From Stieleria sedimenti (lineage in GTDB: Bacteria > Planctomycetota > Planctomycetia > Pirellulales > Pirellulaceae), in assembly GCF_025060895.1 (NCBI RefSeq), contig NZ_JANZKV010000079.1:1-62193 (forward strand): a stretch of 62,193 bases of DNA, written 5' to 3'. Each line of letters opens with the position of its first letter. Within the stretch, counting starts at the first letter, position 1. The notes beneath the pieces were generated by a model that ran no database searches, was not told the DNA's origin, and was given only the letters and a program-made list of their open reading frames with translations. Shown here piece by piece: positions 17,168 to 26,821 of this stretch. The position numbers were made by a program, and so were the translations under genes.

Positions 17168-19357
17168 ATGCATACCAACGAAATCTTGACGAGCTTCACG
17201 CTGGCCGCTGCGCTGGGCGTGTGCCTGTTCACGGTGGCGTCCTACTTGCGGACCTCCCCGATCGTGCTGTTGCTCCTCGGCGGGATCATGGCCGGTCCCG
17301 AAGTGTTGGGGCTGGTCGATCCCAGTGCACTCGGTGACGGACTTCGGACGATCGTGTCACTGGCCGTGGCGATCATCCTATTCGAAGGCGGTTTGACGCT
17401 CGACTTGCGCGGGTACCGGACCGTCAGTCAGGAAATCTGCCGCGTCTTGACGATCGGTGTGCTGGTCACCTGGATCGGAACGGCGGTCCTGTTGCGATTG
17501 ATCTTTGGATTTGACATCGCCTTCTGCGTGCTCGCGGCCAGCCTGGTGATCGTGACCGGGCCCACCGTGATCGGCCCGCTGCTGCATCGGATCCGGGTGC
17601 AGTCCAAACTGCATCACATCCTTCACTGGGAGGGCGTTCTGATCGATCCGATCGGCGTGTTCCTGGCGTTGTTGAGTTTCGAATTCTATGTGAGTACCGA
17701 TGGCACGCAGCAATTGGTCGTCAAAGACTTTGTGTTGCGGTTTGCCGTCGGAGTGGTGTTCGGGGTTGCGTTCGGTTTCCTGATGGACTTTCTGCTGCGA
17801 CGCCAATGGATCGGCAAAGGGCAAACCAACATCTTCGTCCTCGCGATGGCGATGTTGAACTTTGCCATGGCCGATCTGGCGATCGGTGAAAGCGGATTGC
17901 TGAGCGTGACGGTCGCCGGTCTGGTCCTCGGCAGCCGCAAGACGCCACAGTTGCGTGAGATCGTCAGTTACAAGATCGAGCTGAAAGACTTTGCGATCGG
18001 GCTGTTGTTCGTTTTGTTGGCGGCCAATTTGGAACTGCGTGCGTTCGTCGCATTCGGCTGGAATCTGATACTCGCCGTCGTCGGGATCATGCTACTCGTC
18101 AGGCCGCTCAACATCTTTCTGTCGACGAGTCAAAGCGTGCTGACGTTGAAAGAGAAACTGTTTCTGTGTTGGATCGCCCCCCGCGGGATCGTGGCCGCCT
18201 CGATGGCGTCGCTCTTCGCGCTGGAATTGCGTCGGCGGGGGATCGAAAACGCGGTCTTTCTCGAGTCCTTTACGTATTCGGTCATCGCCGGAACCGTCGT
18301 GGTGCAAGGGTTCACGGCCGGATCGGTCGGACGTTGGCTGGGTGTTGTCCGTCCGGTGCCGACCGGGTGGATCATCGTCGGGGCGCATGCACTGGGGCGT
18401 GAAGTCGCAAAGTTCTTTACCCGACACGGCGTGGATGTCGTGTTGATCGACACCAACGCCCGTGAGGTGCGGGCGGCCGAACGCGACGGATTGGTCGCCA
18501 TCAACGAAGACGCGATGCAAGTGACACCGGAAAAGTATGCCGCGTTCTATCGATGCGGGAATCTGCTGGCACTGACCGCCAACGCAGATCTCAACCGGAT
18601 GTTGTGTCGCCGCTGGTCCGAATTACTGGAAGAGGCAACGTTGTTTCGCTGGGAGAAGTCCGGCTATCAAACCGCGAACAACGAACACCTGTTGGTCGGC
18701 CAACGGGTTTGGACTGAATTGCCACTGAACCATTGGATGCACCCCAACAGCGAACCACCACCGCTGGATATTCGGCTGCGCGCGACGGATGCGTTGCCGG
18801 AACCCGAGAACGTCTTGATGACGGTGCGTGATGGCAGGGTGGTGCCCGGAGACGCTCGCGAGCTGGATGACGACGACGTCGAATGGCTGGTGTACGATCC
18901 CCGAGGGGAACAAGAAACGAGTGTCCTGCCACTCACCCGGGAGAACGTCATCTTCTCCGCGCAAACCGATCTCCGCGAACTCTATCGTGAGATGCTGTAC
19001 CACCTGCGAAATCAGCTTCCCGGCATCGACCCGGAGCAGATGCTGGTCGAGATCTGGCGCCGCGAGGAGGACTACACCAGCCTGCTCGGCCATGGGATCG
19101 CGTTGCCGCACACCTGGTCCACTGCCGTGGATCATGCGACGTTGATGGTCGCGCGTCCGACGAGTCCATTGTTCTGTCCGCTGACCGAGTTGCCGATCGA
19201 AATCGTGTTCATGTTGCTCAGTCCCGCCGGCCAGCCCGACGAACACCTGGCCAGTCTCTCCTACATCGCGCGGCTGATTGGTACCGAATCGCAGCGGGAA
19301 CGCATTCTGGCCGCCGGCGACCCCGCCGAGTTGCATCGGCTGATCGTCCGCAGCTGA
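17168..19357 (+). CDS. CPA-type Na+(K+)/H+ antiporter with TrkA-like and PTS EIIA domains
   Basis: 729 aa. Residues about 5-390 are a 12-13 helix cation/proton antiporter core (ILFEGGLTL, VIVTGPTVIGPLL, LCWIAPRGIVAASMASLFAL). At 400-500 is a Rossmann TrkA-N-like domain beginning WIIVGAHALGREV with the acidic VVLIDTN strand end. The C-terminus (about 600-727) is a PTS EIIA type-2 domain with His648 in HGIALPHTW at the phosphorylation position. This suggests that exchanger activity is tuned by nucleotide binding and perhaps by phosphotransfer; that is inference. It starts 99 bp after the SulP-carbonic anhydrase gene on the same strand and could supply the sodium gradient for it. Confidence 0.92.
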   Translation: MHTNEILTSFTLAAALGVCLFTVASYLRTSPIVLLLLGGIMAGPEVLGLVDPSALGDGLRTIVSLAVAIILFEGGLTLDLRGYRTVSQEICRVLTIGVLVTWIGTAVLLRLIFGFDIAFCVLAASLVIVTGPTVIGPLLHRIRVQSKLHHILHWEGVLIDPIGVFLALLSFEFYVSTDGTQQLVVKDFVLRFAVGVVFGVAFGFLMDFLLRRQWIGKGQTNIFVLAMAMLNFAMADLAIGESGLLSVTVAGLVLGSRKTPQLREIVSYKIELKDFAIGLLFVLLAANLELRAFVAFGWNLILAVVGIMLLVRPLNIFLSTSQSVLTLKEKLFLCWIAPRGIVAASMASLFALELRRRGIENAVFLESFTYSVIAGTVVVQGFTAGSVGRWLGVVRPVPTGWIIVGAHALGREVAKFFTRHGVDVVLIDTNAREVRAAERDGLVAINEDAMQVTPEKYAAFYRCGNLLALTANADLNRMLCRRWSELLEEATLFRWEKSGYQTANNEHLLVGQRVWTELPLNHWMHPNSEPPPLDIRLRATDALPEPENVLMTVRDGRVVPGDARELDDDDVEWLVYDPRGEQETSVLPLTRENVIFSAQTDLRELYREMLYHLRNQLPGIDPEQMLVEIWRREEDYTSLLGHGIALPHTWSTAVDHATLMVARPTSPLFCPLTELPIEIVFMLLSPAGQPDEHLASLSYIARLIGTESQRERILAAGDPAELHRLIVRS

Positions 19358-19393
19358 GTCAATGCTTGACTCACCCTGTCGCGAACGGCTGTG

Positions 19394-21628
19394 CTAATCC
19401 ACCCAGCCCAAGACGTCGCGATTAATACACCAACGGGGCGGCGATGCTTTTGGGTCAACACCCAGAATCCAATAATCGTAGAGTTGCTGTACCGTTCCGT
19501 TGAGTTTTTTTAGTTTCAGCCAACCGCTCATGAATTCTTCGAATCGAGATTCTTCGGGAACAAAGTATGTCAAAGACGAGCGGGCGTCCCATCCTTCCGG
19601 TTTAGCGACCGAATAGTGCGGGTACTTCAGGGTCCAAGCGGAACCTTGCTCGGCGCTGGTCATCAAGATATCGGCGACCGGTGGCCGGCTCTCGAAGAAC
19701 TCGCTCTCGTTGACGAGCGTGACGATTTTTACGTTGCCCATCAGTCCCAGCCGCTTGACAGCTCCCGCCCCCGTTCCCAAACCCTGATCGATACTGGTCA
19801 ACTCGGATTGGATACTCCCAGCGACGATGCCGACCCGCAGTGGGTCGCGGCCCGAAAGTTCCTTCGCCATCCGGCGCAGGGAACTGAATTGCCCGCGGCG
19901 ACTATCAGGAACAATCATGGCGCGAGTGACCTCCATGTAAGATTCCATGTCGGGCAACTCTCTGGCCCGCTTGATTGTTCCTTCCAGCCCCGACATCGCG
20001 ACGTCAAAGTGGTCGCCGCGTAGAGGCTCGATGATGTCTCCGGAAAACGGAACGAATTCGATGCTCACCTCCAAGTCGCGCGCCAGTTGATGTGCCATAT
20101 CGATATCGAATCCGACCAGTCGACGGTCTTCGTTGAAGTAGGCAAACGGCATTCTGTCCGTGTCGACGCCGATCCGAATCAGGCCGCGACGGGAGATGCG
20201 ATCCATGCGATCCTCACCCTCGAGGAGCGGAACCGGAGCGGGTTCCGAGCGTTCCAGGATCTTCGCCGGCACGGGCGTCCCCAACAGCTGGCGCGCGGTC
20301 ACCAACCTCTCACGACTGTATCTGTCTTGGAACGAACGGATCAGATAAGTTCGAATTGACACCACGGTCACGGCGAGGACGATCGCCGTCGTCAATCCAC
20401 GTGTCAGCGATCGCGTCAGGTCGAGCCTTGCCGTGCCTGACAGGTAGCATGCCGTCAGGATCGCGAAGGTGAACAAATGCATGACTTTCATGAGATCGCC
20501 GAAACGACCAGCGATCGCTCCGACGGCTAGAAACAGATTAAAAACATCAGCCGGTATCTCTGCCAGGTCCAACAACAACGGGATTGTCACGATCGGTTTC
20601 GCGAACGCACCGACAAATCCCGTGCCAAGTAACTGCGGCACGACGGAGTAATCGATTTGCATCCCGTAGAACCAAGCCGCGAAAGGCAGAAAGACGATAC
20701 TCACGATGCGTCCGATGTCTGGAAATGGATACGCCAGCTGGACGCTGAAGTCCGGCGTGTGAGAAGTGTCTGCCAAAGCCAGTCGATGCTTCTCCATCAA
20801 CTGCTTCACCGATTCGATAATCATCGGCAGCACGACAAACGTATTTCCGATCACGAACGCCGTGAGCATTGCGTCACGCGAGGCGGCCAAGACCTCACGC
20901 TGTGAGAACGGAGTCAGACATGCGATCAGTGCTGGCAGAATCCAGAGGCTCAGCAAAAGCGCCGCCGCGCCGTAGACCAAGAGGTATCCCTGCAGCAGCG
21001 CGAATTGTTCCAAGGAAATTGTGCCGGCCGTGTGTCCGACAACGGCGAAAATCCCGATCGGCGTCGTGCGCACGATTAACTTGTTCAGTCGACTGAATCC
21101 CTCGATCAGTACATCCACTTTCTCCAACAATACTTCCTTGTTGCTGATCGGGACGATCGCAATGCCCAATCCGATCGAGAACACCACGACCGCGGGCACA
21201 AGATTATGGGTCAGCGACCAAAAGGGGTTCGAGGGAATGAATAGCCGCAGCCAATCAGGATTTGCCGGCTTTTCCACGATGCTTGCCGTGTAAAAAGAGC
21301 CGCCATCCCACGCCGGAAATGAGAAACGCATCACGATCAGCGTCAACAATCCAACGACCCAAAGCAGAGCCATCGTGAGAAACGAGACCCGGACAAGCCG
21401 GCCGCCTTGGCCGGCAGAGAGGCGGCCGATGTTGCAGGTCAGGGCAAGCCCGATGTACGGCAGAACCGTCATTTGAAGAAGCCCGACGTAGACGTCGCCA
21501 ATCCACTTGATTCCGGCGCCGTCCTCGCCAAAAAACAATCCCCAGGCCAGCCCGAGCACCAGTCCGGCCGAAATCAGCACGGTCAGACTCGGCCGTTTCA
21601 TTGCGCGTTGATAATTTGTCTCGTTCAC
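19394..21628 (-). CDS. Dicarboxylate/amino-acid:cation symporter (SDF family) fused to a solute-binding protein domain
   Basis: The N-terminal part (about 15-435) is a GltP/DctA-like symporter: a membrane protein with TVLPYIGLAL, the RTTPIGIFAVVGHTAG segment, and re-entrant loop regions. A linker of about 50 residues leads to an SBP_bac_3 domain (about 480-730) with the family pattern LIRIGVDTDRMPFAYFNED and GFDIDMAHQLA, as in polar amino-acid binding proteins. GTG at 21628 is preferred because GGAG lies 5 bp upstream; a GTG at 21646 would add six residues. The tethered binding domain probably sits outside the cytoplasmic membrane and could deliver or sense the substrate. It converges with the antiporter gene. 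Confidence 0.9.
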   Translation of the reverse strand: MNETNYQRAMKRPSLTVLISAGLVLGLAWGLFFGEDGAGIKWIGDVYVGLLQMTVLPYIGLALTCNIGRLSAGQGGRLVRVSFLTMALLWVVGLLTLIVMRFSFPAWDGGSFYTASIVEKPANPDWLRLFIPSNPFWSLTHNLVPAVVVFSIGLGIAIVPISNKEVLLEKVDVLIEGFSRLNKLIVRTTPIGIFAVVGHTAGTISLEQFALLQGYLLVYGAAALLLSLWILPALIACLTPFSQREVLAASRDAMLTAFVIGNTFVVLPMIIESVKQLMEKHRLALADTSHTPDFSVQLAYPFPDIGRIVSIVFLPFAAWFYGMQIDYSVVPQLLGTGFVGAFAKPIVTIPLLLDLAEIPADVFNLFLAVGAIAGRFGDLMKVMHLFTFAILTACYLSGTARLDLTRSLTRGLTTAIVLAVTVVSIRTYLIRSFQDRYSRERLVTARQLLGTPVPAKILERSEPAPVPLLEGEDRMDRISRRGLIRIGVDTDRMPFAYFNEDRRLVGFDIDMAHQLARDLEVSIEFVPFSGDIIEPLRGDHFDVAMSGLEGTIKRARELPDMESYMEVTRAMIVPDSRRGQFSSLRRMAKELSGRDPLRVGIVAGSIQSELTSIDQGLGTGAGAVKRLGLMGNVKIVTLVNESEFFESRPPVADILMTSAEQGSAWTLKYPHYSVAKPEGWDARSSLTYFVPEESRFEEFMSGWLKLKKLNGTVQQLYDYWILGVDPKASPPRWCINRDVLGWVD

Positions 21629-21828
21629 CTTTTCTCCAATCTTCACGTCACGAACCGCTAATGCGTTTCGTCAGGGTGCTGCATTTTGCCACAGGCCCCC
21701 GTTTTCATGGATTCCTGATCAATCGGATTCACGATCGGGGGAACCTCCAAACGCACGGTTGCCCATTGGTTATAATCCGTCTCTCTTCGCGTCAGGCGAA
21801 AATGATTGTGTGATGCACGATCTACTCG

Positions 21829-21856
21829 TAATTGACAATCTATTCCTAATTGACAA
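21829..21856 (+). promoter_or_regulatory. Direct repeat TAATTGACAA upstream of the sulfatase gene
   Basis: The 10 bp word TAATTGACAA occurs at 21829-21838 and again at 21847-21856, 18 bp apart, ending 9 bp before the sulfatase start codon. In a GC-rich genome this AT-rich pair stands out and could be an operator or promoter element. No functional assignment is possible from sequence alone. Confidence 0.3.
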
Positions 21857-21865
21857 GGTCCACCG

Positions 21866-23410
21866 ATGCTGCAGGCTTCCAGGTTGATCATGACTTCCGT
21901 CATGGTTGCGATACTGTCGTTCACGAGTTTCACCCACGCCGCCGACAAACCGAATATCTTGGTGATTTGGGGCGACGATGTCGGCTGGAACAATCCCAGT
22001 TGCTACAACAGCGGCATGATGGGTTACCAAACGCCCAACATCGATCGGATCGCCCGAGAAGGCGTGCGGATGACCGACTGGTATGGACAAAACAGTTGCA
22101 CCGCCGGCCGTTCGACGTTCATCACCGGGCAAAGTGGATTCCGGACCGGATTGTTAAAGGTCGGTTTGCCGGGTGCCAAGGAAGGGATGTCGACATTGGA
22201 TCCGACCATCGCCGGCTTGCTGAAGAACCACGGCTACATGACCGCGCAGTACGGCAAGAACCACTTGGGTGACCGCGATGAGCACCTGCCGTCCAATCAT
22301 GGGTTCGACGAGTTTTATGGAAACCTGTATCACTTGAACGCCGAACAAGAACCGGAACATCCGGATTATCCAAAGGATCCCGAGTTTAAAAAGAAGTTCG
22401 GTCCACGCGGCGTGATCAAGTCCAGTGCCGACGGCAGGATCGAAGACACCGGTCCGTTGACCATCAAACGGATGGAAACGGTCGACGAAGAAGTCACTGC
22501 GGGTGCACTGGATTTCATGGAACGCGCCAAGAAAGCAGACAAGCCATTCTTTCTGTGGTGGAATTCAACCCGGATGCACGTCTGGACGCACCTGAAGAAG
22601 GAATCCGAGGGAAAAACGGGACTGGGCGTCTATGCCGACGGTATGGTGGAACATGACGGTCACGTCGGGCAAGTGCTCGACAAGCTTGACGAACTCGGGT
22701 TAACCGAAAACACGCTGGTGATGTATTCGACCGACAACGGTGCGGAGTGTTTTACCTGGCCGGATGGTGGCACCACACCGTTTCGCAATGAAAAGAATTC
22801 CAACTGGGAAGGCGCCTACCGCGTCCCCTGTGTGATGCGATGGCCCGGCAAAATCAAGCCGGGGACGATCAACAACAACATCTGTTCGCATGAAGACATG
22901 CTGCCGACCATTCTGGCTGCCGCCGGCGAGCCGGATGTCAAAGAAAAACTGTTGAAGGGTCACCAAGCAATCGGCCGAACCTACAAGGTTCACCTGGACG
23001 GTTACAACCTGTTGCCCGGACTGACCGGCGAGGTCGAAGAGTGGCCGCGGAAAGAGTTCTTCTACTGGACCGATGGTGGCAGTCTGTGTGCGCTGCGGTA
23101 CGGTCGATGGAAGATGGTCTTCCAAGAACAGCGGGCGCACGGTTTTGACGTCTGGCAAGAACCCTTCGTCACGCTGCGATTGCCGAAATTGTTTTGCCTC
23201 CGCACCGACCCGTTTGAGCGGGCCGACCACGAGGCGTACCAGTACGATGGCTGGCGATTCGATCGCGCTTTCGCTTTCGTCCCGGCACAAACCTTTGTCG
23301 CCAAACACTTGGAATCGTACAAGGAATTCCCGCCGCGTCAAAAGCCCGGCAGCTTCGCTCTCGATGACGTGCTGAACGCCTTGCAAGAAGGCTCAGGGCC
23401 AAACAACTGA
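21866..23410 (+). CDS. Secreted arylsulfatase (type I formylglycine sulfatase)
   Basis: 514 aa with an N-terminal signal peptide (hydrophobic MTSVMVAILSFTSF, cleavage expected after AHA near residue 25). The sulfatase core begins KPNILVIWGDDVGWNN with the calcium-binding DD pair. The modification motif is CTAGR at 78-82, where Cys78 would become formylglycine. HGF and HDGHVGQVLDKLDE segments and VMYSTDNGAE supply the remaining metal and active-site residues. Expected to hydrolyse sulfate esters outside the cytoplasm, on algal polysaccharides or other substrates; the substrate cannot be told. It ends 19 bp before a MoxR gene, so it may share its transcript. Confidence 0.95.
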   Translation: MLQASRLIMTSVMVAILSFTSFTHAADKPNILVIWGDDVGWNNPSCYNSGMMGYQTPNIDRIAREGVRMTDWYGQNSCTAGRSTFITGQSGFRTGLLKVGLPGAKEGMSTLDPTIAGLLKNHGYMTAQYGKNHLGDRDEHLPSNHGFDEFYGNLYHLNAEQEPEHPDYPKDPEFKKKFGPRGVIKSSADGRIEDTGPLTIKRMETVDEEVTAGALDFMERAKKADKPFFLWWNSTRMHVWTHLKKESEGKTGLGVYADGMVEHDGHVGQVLDKLDELGLTENTLVMYSTDNGAECFTWPDGGTTPFRNEKNSNWEGAYRVPCVMRWPGKIKPGTINNNICSHEDMLPTILAAAGEPDVKEKLLKGHQAIGRTYKVHLDGYNLLPGLTGEVEEWPRKEFFYWTDGGSLCALRYGRWKMVFQEQRAHGFDVWQEPFVTLRLPKLFCLRTDPFERADHEAYQYDGWRFDRAFAFVPAQTFVAKHLESYKEFPPRQKPGSFALDDVLNALQEGSGPNN

Positions 23411-23429
23411 GTGCGGATCCCTTGAAGCG

Positions 23430-24401
23430 ATGCCAAATGACATGACGACAAGAGAAGCGTTTCTTCAAGTCTCTGAATCAATGAAGGCTGCGATCATCGG
23501 GCAGGAGACGGTCGTGCAACGGTTGATCATCGCACTGTTGGCCAACGGCAACGTGCTGATGGAAGGGTTGCCGGGCACCGCCAAGACACGGTCGATCAAA
23601 ACGTTGTCGACGCTGATTCAAAGCGACTTTCGTCGCGTCCAATTCACGCCTGATCTGCTGCCGTCGGACGTCACCGGATCGGAAATTTATCGCGAGCAGA
23701 ACGGTACCTTTGAATTTCAACCGGGTCCCATTTTCGGAAACCTGATTTTGGCCGACGAAATCAATCGAGCGCCGGCAAAGGTTCAAGCCGCTCTCCTTGA
23801 AGCGATGGAAGAACGTCAAGTCACGGTGGCCGGAACGACCCATCCCTTGCCCCCGCTGTTCTTGGTGCTCGCTACCCAAAATCCGATCGAACAGGAGGGG
23901 ACCTATCCGCTGCCGGAAGCCCAGATGGATCGATTCCTGATGTACGTGAAAGTACCGTACCCGCCTGCCGCCAACGAATTGGCGATTTTGAAATTGGTTC
24001 GATCGGAAAATGTCGGTGATTCACCAGCGACGCCCGAATCCATTTCACAAGACACGGTGTTTGCAGCTCGCCGCGAAGTCAACGCGGTGCACGTGTCCGA
24101 GACGGCGGCCCGTTACATCGTCGATCTTGTGATCGCAACTCGCCAGCCGGAGCAATACGACCAACAGCTCGCCGATTGGATTGACGTCGGCGCCAGTCCA
24201 CGCGGAACGATCGCACTCGATGCCGCGGCGCGCGCCCACGCGTGGCTCCGCGGTCAGGATTATGTGTCACCCGAAGACGTCCAGTCGGTCGCGCCGGCCT
24301 GCTTATCCCATCGTGTTCATCTGTCCTACGAAGCCGAAGCCGAAGGCAAGTCACGCGAGGAGATCATCGACGCAATCTTGGAACGAGTCGCCGTGGGGTA
24401 A
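23430..24401 (+). CDS. MoxR-family AAA+ ATPase
   Basis: 323 aa ATPase with Walker A GLPGTAKT (46-53), Walker B ILADEINRAPAK and the MoxR sensor region FLVLATQNPIEQEGTYPLPEAQMDRF, ending in the lid domain. MoxR proteins act as chaperones working with VWA-domain proteins encoded nearby, as here. ATG 23430 is used; ATG 23442 is possible. It heads a chain of genes (DUF58, DUF4381, two VWA proteins, TPR protein, BatD) and is separated from the next one by 16 bp. Confidence 0.95.
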   Translation: MPNDMTTREAFLQVSESMKAAIIGQETVVQRLIIALLANGNVLMEGLPGTAKTRSIKTLSTLIQSDFRRVQFTPDLLPSDVTGSEIYREQNGTFEFQPGPIFGNLILADEINRAPAKVQAALLEAMEERQVTVAGTTHPLPPLFLVLATQNPIEQEGTYPLPEAQMDRFLMYVKVPYPPAANELAILKLVRSENVGDSPATPESISQDTVFAARREVNAVHVSETAARYIVDLVIATRQPEQYDQQLADWIDVGASPRGTIALDAAARAHAWLRGQDYVSPEDVQSVAPACLSHRVHLSYEAEAEGKSREEIIDAILERVAVG

Positions 24402-24417
24402 CGTGGAGCACGAGGAC

Positions 24418-25317
24418 ATGATTCACCCCACACTCGAACAACTGGTACGTCTGCAATTTGACGCACGCGAGTTTTCCTTGCTGCCCCGGCAACCGGTGCA
24501 CAGTCTGCTGAGCGGGCGGCATGCATCGCGGTTACGGGGCCGTGGGCTGACCTTCGAGGAACTGCGTGATTACCGCCCCGGTGATGACATCCGCACGATG
24601 GATTGGAAAGCGACCGCCCGACTGCGAAAACCGCACGTGCGAGTGTACACCGAAGAACGCGAGCGGCCGGTGTTGCTGGTCGTGGACCAACGCGTGAGCA
24701 TGTTTTTTGGCAGCGCGCGAACGACCAAAGCGACGACCGCGGCCGAGCTGGTTGCGTTGTCCGCCTGGAGGACACTTGACGCCGGCGATCGCGTCGGCGC
24801 CATCGTCTTTGACGACGACGAGATCGTCGAAATCAAACCGCAGCGCAGTCGTCAAAACGTATTGCGAATCCTCCACGAAATCGTACGGATCAACGGCCAA
24901 CTCACCGCGGAGCGTGTTTCAAATCCGTCGATGCTCAATGAAGCGCTGCGGCGTGCATCGAACGTTGCCAAGCACGACCATTTAGTGGTGCTGGTCACAG
25001 ACTATGAAGGTGACGATCCATCCACACATCGATTCGCGACGCGATTGGCGGCTCACAACGACGTACTCGCCGCGCTCGTCTATGACCCTCTCGGTGCTGA
25101 CCTAAACGCCGGTTCTGGTTTTCCGGCGAGCGACGGCCGGCGGCGACTATCGATAGCGCCCGGCAATCGCTTTGCCGAGCGTTATCGTGACCAGTTTCAA
25201 CGTCGCTGTGACCACTTGCGGGAGCGATTGGCATCGATTCGCATACCGATCCTTCCGATCTGCACGCATGACGCAGTGGTCGACCAGGTGTTGGCCGCGT
25301 TTGGGAGGCGGCGATGA
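24418..25317 (+). CDS. DUF58 domain protein of the MoxR/Bat operon
   Basis: 299 aa from ATG 24418 (MIHPTLEQLVRL). The DUF58 signature appears as GRGLTFEELRDYRPGDDIRTMDWKA, followed by a VWA-like fold with LLVVDQRVSMFFG. The canonical DxSxS metal motif is replaced by DQRVS, so metal binding may be weak or absent. The frame is open upstream over the end of moxR, but the start at 24418 gives the usual family length. It overlaps the next gene by 4 bp. Confidence 0.92.
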   Translation: MIHPTLEQLVRLQFDAREFSLLPRQPVHSLLSGRHASRLRGRGLTFEELRDYRPGDDIRTMDWKATARLRKPHVRVYTEERERPVLLVVDQRVSMFFGSARTTKATTAAELVALSAWRTLDAGDRVGAIVFDDDEIVEIKPQRSRQNVLRILHEIVRINGQLTAERVSNPSMLNEALRRASNVAKHDHLVVLVTDYEGDDPSTHRFATRLAAHNDVLAALVYDPLGADLNAGSGFPASDGRRRLSIAPGNRFAERYRDQFQRRCDHLRERLASIRIPILPICTHDAVVDQVLAAFGRRR

Positions 25318-25784
25318 ACTCAGACGCGACGAGCCTGGATCACTTGCGTGACATTGCCGAGCCGGTCGCCGTCTCGTGGTGGCCGCCGGCGGTCGGGTGG
25401 TGGGTGTTGCTGGGGGCGGCGTTGATCGGCGTAGCGATCTACACGATTGACGCGATCCGCGACTGGCGATCGAACGTGTATCGCCGAATTGCCATCAAGG
25501 AAGTCGAAGCGGCGGTCGACAGCGCCGCGATTTCACAAGTTTTGAAACGCACGGCACTGGTGGCGTTCCCACGCACCGAAGTGGCTCGCCTGTCGGGCGC
25601 CCGCTGGTGTCAATGGCTCGCCGACACGTCGGGGCTCTCGCTGACACGGGAAATATCGGAGTGCCTGACGACCGGTGTTTTCCGATCGCAGCGGTCCGAC
25701 GGCGAATCAGAACTCCGACCGTTTGCGATCGCGTGGATCAAACGCCACGGGCGGCCCCTGGAACAACGCGACGGATCAGCATGA
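25314..25784 (+). CDS. DUF4381 small membrane protein
   Basis: 156 aa with one clear membrane helix at about 25-46 (PAVGWWVLLGAALIGVAIY) preceded by the DUF4381 opening LRDIAEPVAVSWWPPAVGWW. The cytoplasmic remainder is helical (VLKRTALVAFPRTEVARLSG). Proteins of this family sit between DUF58 and the first VWA protein in Bat operons and probably scaffold the complex. Overlaps both neighbours by 4 bp. Confidence 0.9.
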   Translation: MNSDATSLDHLRDIAEPVAVSWWPPAVGWWVLLGAALIGVAIYTIDAIRDWRSNVYRRIAIKEVEAAVDSAAISQVLKRTALVAFPRTEVARLSGARWCQWLADTSGLSLTREISECLTTGVFRSQRSDGESELRPFAIAWIKRHGRPLEQRDGSA

Positions 25785-26821
25785 TGTTGGGATTCGCCCA
25801 TCCATGGCTCTTGCTTTTGCTGCCGTTGCCGTTGGCGGTGCGTTGGTTTGTCCCTCCGCGCAGCAGATCGAGTCCGGCGGTGCGTGTTCCGTTTTTGACG
25901 CGACTCGCTGCTGCACAGGGTCAGTCAGGTGAGAGTTCGAAACCGGAACAGCGAGCAAGTTACCTGTTGAAAGGATCTGTCTGGACTCTGATCGTCGTCG
26001 CGTCGGCCAGGCCTCAGGTGTTGGAACCACCGATCGAGCGATCCATTGCGACGCGGGATCTGTTGATGCTGGTCGATCTGTCCGGTTCGATGCAGCAGCA
26101 GGACTTTACGAATGCCGACGACGAAACGGTGGATCGACTCACGGCGGTGAAAGAGGTGCTCGGTGATTTCTTGGTGCGTCGCCAAGGCGATCGGGTCGCG
26201 TTGGTTGTGTTCGGGAACTCGCCGTTTCTGCAGGTGCCATTTAGCACGGACCTGGAATTGTCCAGACGACTGTTAGAGGAAACCGATGTCGGGATGGCGG
26301 GTCCGAGAACCGCGCTCGGGGATGCAATCGGTTTGGGGATCGAATTGTTCAAACACAGCGACGCTCCCGCCAAGACGATGATCGCGTTGACCGACGGCAA
26401 CGACAATGCCAGCTCGGTGCCGCCGACTGAAGCCGCCCGCATCGCTCGTGATCGCAAGATCACGATCCACACCATTGCGATGGGTGACCCCTCCACCGTC
26501 GGTGAAGAGAAAATCGACGAAGACGAATTGCGTTCGGTTGCCGAAACGACGAACGGCGAGATGTTCTTGGCACTCAATCGTGCCGAACTTTCAACTGTCT
26601 ATCAGCGACTCGATGAGATCGAAACGCGTGAGGTGAAAACGGCGCGGCATCAACCCCGACGTGACGTGTATTACGTGTTCGTCGCCGCCGCGCTGCTGTT
26701 GTCGTTGTCGACGTGTGCGTGGGGAATACTGGTCGGTCGAATCAAACATGCGGCGACCCACTCGGCGACTCGGCTGCGGGTCAATCCACGCACCTTTGAG
26801 CTGGAGGTGATCGAGACATGA
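25781..26821 (+). CDS. BatA-like VWA domain membrane protein
   Basis: 346 aa from ATG 25781, which overlaps the DUF4381 stop codon. Helices near residues 7-24 and 62-80 and a C-terminal one (YYVFVAAALLLSLSTCAWGILVG) flank a von Willebrand factor A domain with an intact MIDAS: DLSGS at 99-103, Thr in the GPRTALGDAIG loop and Asp in ALTDGND. This fits BatA, a membrane-anchored metal-binding adhesion-type domain probably handled by the MoxR ATPase. Overlaps the next gene by 4 bp. Confidence 0.93.
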   Translation: MMLGFAHPWLLLLLPLPLAVRWFVPPRSRSSPAVRVPFLTRLAAAQGQSGESSKPEQRASYLLKGSVWTLIVVASARPQVLEPPIERSIATRDLLMLVDLSGSMQQQDFTNADDETVDRLTAVKEVLGDFLVRRQGDRVALVVFGNSPFLQVPFSTDLELSRRLLEETDVGMAGPRTALGDAIGLGIELFKHSDAPAKTMIALTDGNDNASSVPPTEAARIARDRKITIHTIAMGDPSTVGEEKIDEDELRSVAETTNGEMFLALNRAELSTVYQRLDEIETREVKTARHQPRRDVYYVFVAAALLLSLSTCAWGILVGRIKHAATHSATRLRVNPRTFELEVIET

